DNA of 64,000 nucleotides from Ancylobacter sp. SL191. Its GTDB lineage: Bacteria; Pseudomonadota; Alphaproteobacteria; Rhizobiales; Xanthobacteraceae. Of this stretch, positions 1 to 7,770 are shown piece after piece (the stretch's first letter is position 1; each line of letters begins with the position of its first letter). Made by a program: the position numbers and the translations under genes. The DNA is taken from contig NZ_CP113056.1 in NCBI RefSeq assembly GCF_026625645.1, positions 434,001 through 498,000 of the forward strand, written 5' to 3'. The notes under the pieces are model-generated. The model made no database searches. It was not told the origin of the DNA and saw only the letters and a program-made list of their open reading frames with translations.

Positions 1-245
1 GAAGAAACGGATGTAGCCCCGGCTGATCTGCTGCGGCTGCGCCGACAGCGGATTACTCGACCACGCGGCTGGAAGCCGTTTCATGATGGGGATGATGGGA
101 CACATCACACCGCCCCACATTGTTGTCGCCATGCGCATCACGCTCCGAATCGATGCGATGTCGCGGGGATCGACGAGAAAGCCGAGCCGGATCGGGCGGA
201 GGGCAATATCGGCGGTAACTGGCTCCAGGCTGTCTTTCATTCTCA
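1..245 (-). CDS. Conserved hypothetical protein, N-terminal part, cut by window edge
   Basis: An open frame reads leftwards from an ATG at 245 (a second in-frame ATG is at 240) and runs off the window without a stop, giving about 81 residues. The reading is protein-like: it contains 'RPIRLGFLVDPRD' followed by 'MWGGVMCPIIPIMKR', a basic-hydrophobic pattern with a Trp-Gly-Gly and a Pro-Ile-Ile-Pro block. I do not recognise the family. It lies downstream of, and in the same direction as, the HEPN protein gene, 157 bases away, so the two may be partners in one defence locus. No clear Shine-Dalgarno is visible. The opposite-strand frame here has no protein-like features. Confidence 0.6.
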
Positions 246-319
246 TTACGCGTCAGCCTGCCACATTCGGCGCCCCCTATTTTCGCGCTGCGTTAGAGCA
301 TCGGTTGAGGTTTTCCTGC

Positions 320-357
320 AATTAAATAATCTTCGTCTTATCGCCCGTTATTTAATT
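320..357. promoter_or_regulatory. AT-rich inverted repeat between two genes
   Basis: Two perfect 10-base arms, AATTAAATAA and TTATTTAATT, are separated by 18 bases. The repeat lies between the HEPN gene and the truncated left-edge gene. The arms are A/T only, so it is a weak terminator candidate. It looks more like an operator or promoter-region element for the left-edge gene. Function is inferred from position only. Confidence 0.35.
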
Positions 358-402
358 TAGAGGGAGTGATCAACGGGAGAACGTAGAAGATCTTGCCGCG
401 AT

Positions 403-1881
403 CTATGTAGCAAGACACTTCCCCCTACCCTTGACCTTCATGTCCTTAGGCCAGATGCCTTTGATTTCCAACCTGTAGTATTCCACCATCGCGCTTGACG
501 TCGCCCTCTTCCTTCCACGCTCACACATTGGGAGTTCACGGATGAGCATGAGGTAGGCAAAGCACTCGGCCGCGTAGACCGCCTTGGCGAACAGCTCATA
601 CTCCTCGTCGGTCTGGCTGATGATCGGACGATGGGCGGCCTTGCCGCGTAGGGTGAACGCCTCGGCAACCCAGGCCGCGAGGTCATCCCCCACTACCTTG
701 TCGCCAAACGTGGCCTTCAACTCCGCCACGAGCCTCACGAATCTGTCCGCATTCTGCTCCTCGGCTATACGCCTCAGAGAGTTCTTAAGCCTCCCCAGCA
801 GCTTTTCATAACCCAGCCTGATGGCGTGGCGGGAGAGCAGGCTGGCGAGCGCGACCACATGTCTCTCCTCCATTGCTTGCTTTGCAGCGGCTCCAGGCGT
901 GCTCTCGATCCACTTGGTAGCGTTGAGCAGACGATTGGGAGACATGACATCATCAAGAGAGAACGCGTCCATCATTGCGGACGCTGCACCCTCCCACCTG
1001 TCATTGCGCGCGAACCATTCAACAAGACAATCTACGAAGGCTGTCCTCTCGTCATCATCGTGCAGAAGCGCGTAAGAGCCATGAAGTCGAGCATCCGTTA
1101 CGGGCGCTCGCTTGCGGCCCTCGTAGTAATAGACCGAGAAGTCTGGAGGGTTGTTGCCCTCGTGGGCCTCCTTGATCCACTCATCATGCGACAGGTGCGA
1201 CACGATTTGCTCGCCCGCTGTGAAGACATTCAAGGATAGGCTTGATAAGAAGCGCAGAAAGGTAATGACCCGACGGCGCATCTCCTGAAGCGGCTGCAAC
1301 TCGTCAAACTCCAACTCAACGACAGGCCAGACCTCCTTGGCATAGTCACTGTCCATTGAACCAGATGCATTGTAGTAGATGCGAACGCGCCCGCCCATGA
1401 CGGTGGCATCCACCGCCATGTGATCCTGTTCAGCACCAAACTTGTTGTTCGCCATACCATCAAACGTAGAACGGTGGCGCATTAAGTAATCCGCACCCGG
1501 CACGCGAAAGACCGTCCGTCTCGTCCGATACTCGGGAAGCCAGGGTTCCCAGCCAACAAGTGCGGTGTTGACGAGAATCGTTTGATGGTAGGTGGTTAGG
1601 TCGGTGTGGCCAAGCTGACCACTCCCACCGGGAACAAGGTCATAGAGCGATGCCGTCCAGTTCTTCTCTGTTCGCGCGATCAGGTGTGTCTCGTCGGCGA
1701 CGTGGAAAAACTCATCGAAGCGCACGAGGCTGAGACGAATGTCGCCATCTTTAATCATGAAGGTGCCACCCACCCGAAGGGGCAGCTTCGGCTCTTCGAC
1801 GCCCTCGACAACAACGACTGGCTGCTCGACCGTCACTTCCGCGTAAAGCGCGCGACCCTCTTCGACCTCAATGTAGCTCAC
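403..1881 (-). CDS. HEPN-domain protein, ApeA-like, candidate anti-phage RNase
   Basis: A 492-residue soluble protein. The N-terminal two thirds is a beta-rich region resembling the ApeA N-terminal domain type. The C-terminal part is helical and carries 'RGKAAH' at residues 412-417, which matches the Rx4H signature of HEPN ribonucleases; the following helix (AECFAYLMLIREL) fits the last HEPN helix. ApeA-type HEPN proteins are single-gene abortive-infection factors, and their HEPN RNase activity is triggered by phage. That role is known for the family and inferred here. The start ATG at 1881 is the first in frame. Downstream, 157 bases away, is the left-edge gene. Base composition is slightly below the core half of the window, consistent with transfer. 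Alternative: a HEPN protein outside the ApeA family. Confidence 0.65.
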   Translation of the reverse strand: MSYIEVEEGRALYAEVTVEQPVVVVEGVEEPKLPLRVGGTFMIKDGDIRLSLVRFDEFFHVADETHLIARTEKNWTASLYDLVPGGSGQLGHTDLTTYHQTILVNTALVGWEPWLPEYRTRRTVFRVPGADYLMRHRSTFDGMANNKFGAEQDHMAVDATVMGGRVRIYYNASGSMDSDYAKEVWPVVELEFDELQPLQEMRRRVITFLRFLSSLSLNVFTAGEQIVSHLSHDEWIKEAHEGNNPPDFSVYYYEGRKRAPVTDARLHGSYALLHDDDERTAFVDCLVEWFARNDRWEGAASAMMDAFSLDDVMSPNRLLNATKWIESTPGAAAKQAMEERHVVALASLLSRHAIRLGYEKLLGRLKNSLRRIAEEQNADRFVRLVAELKATFGDKVVGDDLAAWVAEAFTLRGKAAHRPIISQTDEEYELFAKAVYAAECFAYLMLIRELPMCERGRKRATSSAMVEYYRLEIKGIWPKDMKVKGRGKCLAT

Positions 1882-2030
1882 GCCTTAACGGTTCTCTCTG
1901 GGCACAAATTGGGGGCTGGCACAGAGAAATCCGACCAACACCGACGAATGCTAGCCGATTAACGAGGGGCAGAAAACATGTCATCGCGGAGCGAGCGCTT
2001 ATGGTAGCAACTGGGGCGTTTTCGGCCGCC

Positions 2031-2207
2031 TGTTCATTTCCGTCGAGATTTGACCCTGGATTCCCACTGAGAACTGACCCGGGCTGATGGCCGCCGCCGG
2101 TCAGATTACACCCACATTCCATGCCCTCCCCTGACCAGAGGCAATGAGAACATCGGCCAATTCTCGATGGAAAAACTCCCGTTTAAAAGATCAAATCTCG
2201 ATGTAAT
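2031..2207. mobile_element. MITE-like palindromic element, copy 1 (IS21-type ends)
   Basis: The left arm reads TTCCGTCGAGATTTGACCC followed by an inner GAACTGACCCGG. The right arm is the approximate reverse complement, containing CGATGGAAAAACTCCC and AAATCTCGATG. About 175 bases in all, with no coding capacity. The same layout recurs at 25909-26067. Repeated CTGACCC-like subterminal motifs resemble the multiple terminal repeats of IS21-family elements, so this may be a non-autonomous or internally deleted relative. The family assignment is inference. It fills the gap between the HEPN gene and the HNH-like gene. Confidence 0.5.
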
Positions 2208-2220
2208 TCGATAGTCATCC

Positions 2221-3234
2221 TCATGCCGCAGCAACATCTTCCGCATCAACTTGTGCAGCTATGGGCAGCCCAACTGCAACATAGTACGATGGCATCCCAA
2301 GACTCGCGAAGAGGCAAACACGAGCTGCATGAAATACTTCGCCATTCCAACTTATTTTACCGACCTCAATCTCATGAAGGTTCGTTGATGCAGGCGTCTG
2401 CTGCTTCCATAAGCACCCGACATGATTGAAATGCCCTGTTACAGGTGTCTCCGGAGCATAATCGGTCCGCACAAAATCCGCCACGGTCGGGATGAAGGGA
2501 TCACTTCTAAAATGATGCATCGCATATACGTGCGCTATCTTAGCAATCATCTGGGAAAAACGTACCATATCCACAGATTGTGTCGAAAAACTTTCCACTG
2601 CGTACTTTTCAAGCACATCTCGTTTCGCATTAATATTGTACAGTCTAAAATTAAAAGGTTTATCAACGTTTATAGGAGTATTACTGAACACCGGAGCAGG
2701 GAATAAAAACGGCATCACCAGAATAGTCGGATGGTGAACAGTCGAAAAAAATTCCTCTTCGGTCTTTACGGTTCCAAGATCGACAGGAAACACGTTTCTC
2801 TCTATCACCCCCTTTTTACCTGATATCGAGAACGCCTTGCGTATAGGATCAAACATTTCTGTCGCGATAGAACTTTCGTAAACTGCAGTAACATGTTGGC
2901 AATCGGGACACGAAGAATCTGGCAACTCGAGACCAGCACCAAGAAATTCAGGAATAACGTGCTCGCTAGACAGCTTAATGGCAGCTCCATCAGTATCTCT
3001 ATCACGACCGCAATATACACACCGCTTAAACGGATCGAGTTTTCGTCTTTTTTTGACTACAGGAAACGCCTCTAGGTACTCTCCTACAAATTGGCCTTCC
3101 CCATACATGCGGAACGCGCCACCCTGTTTGGGCTCATAGTCAGTCGTTCCGACGGTCGGTAGACCCTTCAAATTAAACCAAGCGAACTTTACGTATCTTC
3201 CTTGATTTTCAGGGGTAGAAGGGTCTCCGCGCAT
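2221..3234 (-). CDS. HNH-like endonuclease domain protein
   Basis: A 337-residue protein with a zinc-finger/HNH-type core. C72 and C75 (CVYCG) are followed by 'SEHVIPEFLG' around residues 90-99 and by C109 and C112 (SCPDC). The C-x2-C, [D/E]-H-x-I-P, C-x2-C arrangement is typical of HNH-like nucleases found in defence and mobile loci. The usual D-H pair is E91-H92 here. The C-terminal 200 residues are unrecognised. The start is supported by AAGGTGAG just upstream of the ATG. GC is clearly lower than in the core half, and the gene sits beside the palindromic element, suggesting recent transfer. Target and partners cannot be read from sequence; it may be a nuclease or a zinc-ribbon regulator. 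Confidence 0.65.
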   Translation of the reverse strand: MRGDPSTPENQGRYVKFAWFNLKGLPTVGTTDYEPKQGGAFRMYGEGQFVGEYLEAFPVVKKRRKLDPFKRCVYCGRDRDTDGAAIKLSSEHVIPEFLGAGLELPDSSCPDCQHVTAVYESSIATEMFDPIRKAFSISGKKGVIERNVFPVDLGTVKTEEEFFSTVHHPTILVMPFLFPAPVFSNTPINVDKPFNFRLYNINAKRDVLEKYAVESFSTQSVDMVRFSQMIAKIAHVYAMHHFRSDPFIPTVADFVRTDYAPETPVTGHFNHVGCLWKQQTPASTNLHEIEVGKISWNGEVFHAARVCLFASLGMPSYYVAVGLPIAAQVDAEDVAAA

Positions 3235-3235
3235 T

Positions 3236-3583
3236 TTATCTCACCTTGAAGCGACGCCGTGCGGGATGCGCCGGCCCATGTGCTGATATCCGCATCAAGA
3301 TCAGGCTACCATCTATGTCTGTATGGGACCAAGGGGCATCGGCATCTGACAGCTTTAATATGGAAACGATGGAGCCCGTAGCCGAGCCACATTGACCGCT
3401 AATTCTCACTAGAACAAAATGCGAACATTCGCATCCACGGGCATACAATACGGGCCGGGCATACCCTGTACGGGGTTGTTTGCGAGAACCGCCAGCATCG
3501 TTGGCCGCACGCGCCAAGCTGCCCGTAGATAGCCCTTTAGCGCCATCCTTAAGCGCATGCGCTGCGGCTACTGCGTAAAGCAC
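3236..3583 (-). CDS. Possible small protein upstream of the HNH-like gene
   Basis: A 115-codon frame starting with GTG and ending one base before the ATG of the downstream HNH-like gene. Such spacing would suit translational coupling. The second half of the product has ordinary protein composition, but the first half is Ala/Arg-rich as in chance frames, and no clear Shine-Dalgarno precedes the start. I see no known domain. If it is not real, 3235-3722 is a 490-base stretch without a gene. Confidence 0.25.
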   Translation of the reverse strand: MLYAVAAAHALKDGAKGLSTGSLARAANDAGGSRKQPRTGYARPVLYARGCECSHFVLVRISGQCGSATGSIVSILKLSDADAPWSHTDIDGSLILMRISAHGPAHPARRRFKVR

Positions 3584-3722
3584 AAGGCGTCAGGCCCGAT
3601 CCGCAGCGAAAGGCACGCGATGGAGTGGCGGCGGATAGCCCGCAATCGATGACCTGGCTCTCGTTGCCCTGCCCGGCTCATGGTACCGTTCCCATACGAC
3701 ATCAAATGGCGGCAGGGACCAT

Positions 3723-4103
3723 ATGCGAACCAAATGGTTTCGACGGAACATCGCCTGCCTAGTGGTCGCCCTTAGCGTGCTCGCGTTTAATCCGCCGCCC
3801 GCTTCTGCCGAAACCAAAGAGCAGTGGGCGGAGCTTGTGGAGATCGCCCAAACGCAACTCATGGAATGCGGCAAGGGCGAAGGTCTGAGACTTTATAATG
3901 CCAATATAACGAAGCAAGAATTCCTAAACTCCCTACTAATTACGTGCAACGATCAGGCTGCTAATTTTCACAACGAATATTTGAACGCACTTCGCCTGAG
4001 TTACTCCGATAGCGAAGCACGCAAGAAAGCCGCCGAACTCTTTAAGTTCATTTTTACGGGCATGGTCGATACGCGGGCCAATCGCCCTAGGTCGGCCAAC
4101 TAG
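3723..4103 (+). CDS. Small exported hypothetical protein
   Basis: A 126-residue protein with a clear signal peptide: positively charged start (MRTKWFRR), hydrophobic core to about residue 25, and cleavage after 'ASA'. The mature part is helical and acidic-to-neutral with two cysteines (in 'MECGKGEG' and 'ITCNDQ') that could form a disulphide in the periplasm. It resembles small Rap1a/Tai-type exported helical proteins in size and cysteine placement, but I cannot assign a family. It ends 7 bases before the next gene, an HNH-like protein on the same strand, so the two are probably cotranscribed. Confidence 0.6.
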   Translation: MRTKWFRRNIACLVVALSVLAFNPPPASAETKEQWAELVEIAQTQLMECGKGEGLRLYNANITKQEFLNSLLITCNDQAANFHNEYLNALRLSYSDSEARKKAAELFKFIFTGMVDTRANRPRSAN

Positions 4104-4110
4104 GCACGTC

Positions 4111-4851
4111 ATGACGGGAAAAATCGGCACGCGCTATGGCAAGCACCACGATCTGGCGAAGCGGCCTAAACCTGCGCCCATAACGACTTGCTACATTTGC
4201 GGTGAGCCGCTGGGGGACCGCCCCACTAACCGAGATCACATTCCGCCGGATCAAATCCTACCCGCATCGATACGGCGCAAGTACGCTATAAACTTCGTGA
4301 CGAGAAAGGTGCATCTGGCCTGCAATGACTCGTTCAAGCTAGACGAAGAATACTTCGTGCATTGCCTCATCCCCTTCGCCCCAGGTACCGAGGCTGGCGA
4401 TGCCATTTGGCGAAAAGCCGTCACCGAATACAGAGCGGGCAAGAACCGACCTCTGGTGAACCTCGTTTTGTCGCAGGCCAAAGAACGGGTCGGGGACGTT
4501 TATTTGCCGCCCGACAAAGTGGCGCTTGATTACGATCTTGATCGCTTTGAACGGGTCGTCTCCAAGATCGTGAGGGGGCTGTACTTTTGCGAGACCGAAA
4601 CTGTTATCGATCCGTCGACATCAATGACGGTGTTCGTAATTCCGCCCGGCAACGACCCACCGGATCATTACAAGGAAATGCTCAAGCACCCAGCCGAGAG
4701 CAAGGGCAATCATCAAGGGGTGTTTGCATATTGGTACGTGGCGTTCGATAGCGGGGTGCATTATTGGGCGCTGCTGCTATGGGACAAGGTCATCATAACG
4801 GCTATTTTCAAGGTCGACCCGCCCCCTGCCGCCGACGCAACCGAGCCGTGA
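4111..4851 (+). CDS. HNH-like zinc-finger protein
   Basis: A 246-residue protein with an N-terminal HNH-type module: C27-x2-C30 (CYICG), then 'NRDHIPPDQILP' with D42-H43, then 'VHLACNDSFKLDEEYF' with H68, C71 and N72. The C-x2-C / DH-x-P-P / H-x2-C-N pattern is that of HNH-like endonucleases. The C-terminal 150 residues are unrecognised. It differs in sequence from the minus-strand HNH-like protein about 0.9 kb away, so the two are separate family members, not duplicates. It follows the small exported protein by 7 bases. A cytoplasmic nuclease acting on foreign nucleic acid is plausible but inferred. Confidence 0.65.
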   Translation: MTGKIGTRYGKHHDLAKRPKPAPITTCYICGEPLGDRPTNRDHIPPDQILPASIRRKYAINFVTRKVHLACNDSFKLDEEYFVHCLIPFAPGTEAGDAIWRKAVTEYRAGKNRPLVNLVLSQAKERVGDVYLPPDKVALDYDLDRFERVVSKIVRGLYFCETETVIDPSTSMTVFVIPPGNDPPDHYKEMLKHPAESKGNHQGVFAYWYVAFDSGVHYWALLLWDKVIITAIFKVDPPPAADATEP

Positions 4852-5030
4852 GGGCCGCGTGATCCCCCGTGGCAATCAAGGCTGTCAGATAGCCCGCCGA
4901 CCGCCAATTGTGGGGCGCCGAGCGGACTCTGGGTGGGGTGCATCGTCAGACGGAAGCCACGTTGTGGTCGCGGAATTCGTGCCGTCTATGCAAGGATAAC
5001 ACGCGACTCGGCTGGTCAAGAAAGTGGTCA

Positions 5031-6518
5031 ATGTACCTGCATTACAAACCATTCCGAAACTTCCTACGAAAGTTCTCGCTAGAGTCGAGCATGCCGCTTA
5101 TATGGAACTACTACCAGCACTTAAGTGCAAAACTTCCGTTGCCAACTGGTGCACAAATTACAAACAGCATGGGCGTAGCTCTTCCTGTAGCGAATTTTAT
5201 ACATAAATGGGACTTAGCGCTCCTAGCAAGAGAGTGCATTCTCAATTCTCAGGGGTCATCAATTATGCGATGGCCTGATATCCATACATCCATAAATTTC
5301 ATTCGCGACATCGAGGATTCATCGACTAGGTTGTACGGCTTCGAGCAGACCGTTTTTCGTGACCTTCATCCTCTACTGCACAGTCAATTTCCTTGGCAAC
5401 ACCCCCCTAGTAGCCGCAGCTTCCACAGGTATCGTCGAATATTCGGAAACGAGGCGATGGATGCCATTGTCGAGCGCGAAACAGGTTTGCCGGTCTCGCA
5501 GCAGTATAAGCTAGGCTTAGCGATAGCGGGACATTTCCTCCGGGAATACGGCATGTCTACGGCGCAGGATTATACTCGTCTCGGCATATCAAAGGAATCG
5601 TCTGCGGCATTTTATCAGAGAATATCCGTCGATATCGCTCCACTAAGGCAACAGATAAAATCACTTCAATCATATGACGCGAGTTGGCGATATGCATTCA
5701 ATCCGCTGCAAGTTACCCCACTAATTCGATTTGACGCGACCCATCCCGAGCGGGTCATATGCCCTATTCCAGACTACCTATTGCGTCGAGTGTCAGAGTC
5801 ACTTTTCTACGATATTGCAGGAGCGCAGGACATCGGGAATGCTTACGGCGCCTCCTTTGAAACATATGTCGGGGAGGTGCTGCATGCTATATTCAGCGAT
5901 AATTCGTATATAATAGATGCGGAGCGAGAGTATTACGACGGCAAGAACCGGAAGGACGGGGTAGACTGGCGCCTATCGGACGCTTCTGCGACGATATTTA
6001 TCGAATGCAAGACTAAACGATTGAGACATGATGCGAAGTTCATGACCGCCCCGGCCGCTCTTGGCGAGGATCTGGACAACATGGCGAAATATATCGTCCA
6101 GCATTACAACAATATAATCGATGCCCTAGACGGTAAAACACATTGGATTCCGGATGGCAAACCGATATTTCCGTTGATTATAACGCTTGAGAACTGGTGG
6201 ATAATTTTACCAGACACTATCGCCGCACTGAAAACACGAATTCTAGCTCGACTCACTGAAGCACAAATCAATCCTAAGATATTGGATGACCTTCCGTGTA
6301 CGATCATGTCTATCGCCGAATTTGAAATTTCATCCCAAGTCATGAAGCAGACGGGACTTCTAGAATATTTCCGAAATAAGGTATCTAAGTATATCGATTA
6401 TGACATAACGGGCTTTCAGAATCACTGCTTTCCCGATCAGGTTCGCGCGGTGGACAAGCGGATATTCGCGGATGATTTTTCCGAGCTAATGAAACTATCC
6501 CCTAGGTCACCCCAATGA
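5031..6518 (+). CDS. Protein with PD-(D/E)XK nuclease motif
   Basis: The open frame extends back to 4908, but the first 41 codons are unlike a protein start. I prefer the ATG at 5031, giving 495 residues; no strong ribosome site marks either. In the C-terminal half, 'DGVDW' (D312) is followed by 'IFIECKTKR' (E325, K327), the D...ExK signature of restriction-endonuclease-fold nucleases, preceded by a Glu-rich helix. The N-terminal 300 residues are unrecognised. AT content is high for this window. Cytoplasmic; no membrane segment or signal peptide. Its position among HEPN and HNH-like genes suggests a defence nuclease. A DNA-repair or mobile-element role is possible. Confidence 0.65.
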   Translation: MYLHYKPFRNFLRKFSLESSMPLIWNYYQHLSAKLPLPTGAQITNSMGVALPVANFIHKWDLALLARECILNSQGSSIMRWPDIHTSINFIRDIEDSSTRLYGFEQTVFRDLHPLLHSQFPWQHPPSSRSFHRYRRIFGNEAMDAIVERETGLPVSQQYKLGLAIAGHFLREYGMSTAQDYTRLGISKESSAAFYQRISVDIAPLRQQIKSLQSYDASWRYAFNPLQVTPLIRFDATHPERVICPIPDYLLRRVSESLFYDIAGAQDIGNAYGASFETYVGEVLHAIFSDNSYIIDAEREYYDGKNRKDGVDWRLSDASATIFIECKTKRLRHDAKFMTAPAALGEDLDNMAKYIVQHYNNIIDALDGKTHWIPDGKPIFPLIITLENWWIILPDTIAALKTRILARLTEAQINPKILDDLPCTIMSIAEFEISSQVMKQTGLLEYFRNKVSKYIDYDITGFQNHCFPDQVRAVDKRIFADDFSELMKLSPRSPQ

Positions 6519-6635
6519 TGCCGGAGCGGGTAGAATCTCATCGCTCAATCACGGGCCCGCAACATCCTTTCGGAGGACACCCCGTGGTATCTTGCGACCA
6601 TGTTTGCGACCGCCAACCCAATTGTCGCGGTATCC

Positions 6636-7022
6636 CTAAAACGCGCTGGCGAGCGCCTGGAGTTGGGCTGCATTTGGCCCACCGAAGACGCGAGCCCCGT
6701 TTGGCGTCATCAACACTCCATAAGCCCGGGTGCTGTCGGGGCTGAATAGAACCTGCATATGGTTGTCACTGCAATTATGTGGCTGGCATATCGAAAACAC
6801 TTCGAACCGAAGGCCACGCGCGACAACTGTCACTGAGGGCGCGGTCACACCGTTGTCGAGCCAAGGCTCGGTCTTGCGCAGCGCGGCAATCATCCGATTG
6901 AAGGCGCTGCGGTACGGGTCTGTCTTAACGACATTGAAAAGATACCGCCCCTCTTCGGCCATCGCTGGCACTGCCGACAAAACGAAACTTGCGGCGCAAA
7001 GACCGGCGAGAATTAAGCGCAC
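6636..7022 (-). CDS. ivy: Ivy-family lysozyme inhibitor
   Basis: A 128-residue exported protein: signal peptide to about residue 22 (cut after AMA), then a compact domain with 'CQPHNC' at residues 79-84. The CxPHxC loop is the hallmark of Ivy, a periplasmic inhibitor of c-type lysozyme in which the loop enters the active site. Ivy homologues have also been reported to inhibit lytic transglycosylases. Length matches the family. The gene is on the same strand as, and just downstream of, the large peptidoglycan-hydrolase cluster that begins at 15.98 kb. It could protect the producer's own wall, especially against the transglycosylase domain encoded there; that link is inference. It is separated from the last cluster gene by about 190 bases. 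Confidence 0.8.
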   Translation of the reverse strand: MRLILAGLCAASFVLSAVPAMAEEGRYLFNVVKTDPYRSAFNRMIAALRKTEPWLDNGVTAPSVTVVARGLRFEVFSICQPHNCSDNHMQVLFSPDSTRAYGVLMTPNGARVFGGPNAAQLQALASAF

Positions 7023-7210
7023 GAAAAGCCCCTATCATCCGTTCCCCGGCGTCACGATTGAAAGCGCGCCGTTCAGTCTCAGCGTCTCTAGCCCGTATGG
7101 CAAGCCACAATGCCACTAGGCGGCAAAAAGCCCGCTGACCGCCATTTCCGGGGCCGCGTAAGCGTCTATCGCGCTCCAAGCTTGCTTTTCAGGAACGAAC
7201 GGACTGACCA

Positions 7211-7336
7211 TCAGATGATGCCGGCTCGTCCAAGCTCGCTTGCCAGCTTGGCGACGAACACCACGGCGAAAATCCAGAAGGTAAACGAGCGGCGACCACA
7301 AGAGACGCCTATGCAGCGCTCTCGGATTGAAATCAT
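7211..7336 (-). CDS. Membrane micropeptide 2 (41 residues)
   Basis: A short frame from ATG 7336 to TGA 7211. The product has a charged N-terminus (RERC, GRRS) followed by one transmembrane segment, 'FTFWIFAVVFVAKLA', and a short polar tail ending in GII. It follows a second, similar-sized membrane micropeptide frame by 44 bases on the same strand. Ribosome site is weak. Single-span peptides of this size can be holin-like, toxic, or subunit-stabilising; none of these is shown. Codons and hydrophobic pattern favour a real gene, but chance cannot be excluded at this length. Confidence 0.35.
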   Translation of the reverse strand: MISIRERCIGVSCGRRSFTFWIFAVVFVAKLASELGRAGII

Positions 7337-7380
7337 CGAAATTCTCGTACCGCTGAACGGTAAAATTCGGTTCATGGTCG

Positions 7381-7482
7381 TCATACTGCTTTGGAGAAAG
7401 AAAGACTATCTCCCAAAATTAGGACATATACAATCCAGATAATAGATCCGACGATCGAAACCATCCAAAACTGCCTCTCCAC
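7381..7482 (-). CDS. Membrane micropeptide 1 (33 residues)
   Basis: Starts at a GTG only 6 bases after the stop of the preceding small frame and ends at TGA 7381. After an N-terminal ERQF, the product is dominated by one long hydrophobic helix, 'MVSIVGSIIWIVYVLILG', with a short polar tail. Tight spacing suggests it is the next member of the minus-strand operon that carries the SGNH hydrolase and subtilase. Role unknown; a holin-like or anchoring function would fit neighbours that degrade cell walls but lack signal peptides. Confidence 0.4.
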   Translation of the reverse strand: MERQFWMVSIVGSIIWIVYVLILGDSLSFSKAV

Positions 7483-7488
7483 CTTGCT

Positions 7489-7770
7489 CTAAGACTTCAA
7501 GCCATACAACAGCTTCTCCATGCCATTTATCCTCAGAAATCGCTTCGCGATCGCGGAACCCAGCACGTCACGAGTCCGGTCCACGTAACGCGAAATCTCC
7601 TCGACCTCCTGTTCGGTCCCCAGGACGATGCAGCCCTCGGTGATGGCCTCCCCCGCATCGACGGAGTAGGCGACCTTTCGCAGCCATCGCCCACCCAGGC
7701 GAGACCCTCTCGGAGGTCGTTCCCCAATCGCTCCTCGCGGCAGTTGACGCACATCTGCCCCCCCGTTCAA
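7489..7770 (-). CDS. Small hypothetical protein overlapping the SGNH gene, possibly frameshifted
   Basis: A 93-codon frame starting with TTG that overlaps the stop of the SGNH hydrolase gene (TTGA). The C-terminal 60 residues look genuine (acidic helical stretch 'EQEVEEISRYVDRTRD'). The first 30 are Arg/Gly-rich and unconvincing. The neighbouring frame begins at ATG 7754 with the better-looking 'MCVNCREERLGNDLREGLAW', containing a CxxC. A single-base shift near 7675 would join the two good halves into one protein of about 88 residues. So this may be a frameshifted gene or a sequence error. No family recognised. Confidence 0.4.
   Translation of the reverse strand: MNGGADVRQLPRGAIGERPPRGSRLGGRWLRKVAYSVDAGEAITEGCIVLGTEQEVEEISRYVDRTRDVLGSAIAKRFLRINGMEKLLYGLKS

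Noticed and set aside
83..325. Plus-strand frame of 80 codons at the left edge
   Set aside because: The minus strand carries a better protein-like frame here, running off the window.
6515..6745. Plus-strand frame after the PD-(D/E)XK gene
   Set aside because: Largely antisense to ivy and without protein-like composition.
7110..7442. Plus-strand frame of 110 codons
   Set aside because: Opposite both membrane micropeptide frames; Arg-rich with no ribosome site.
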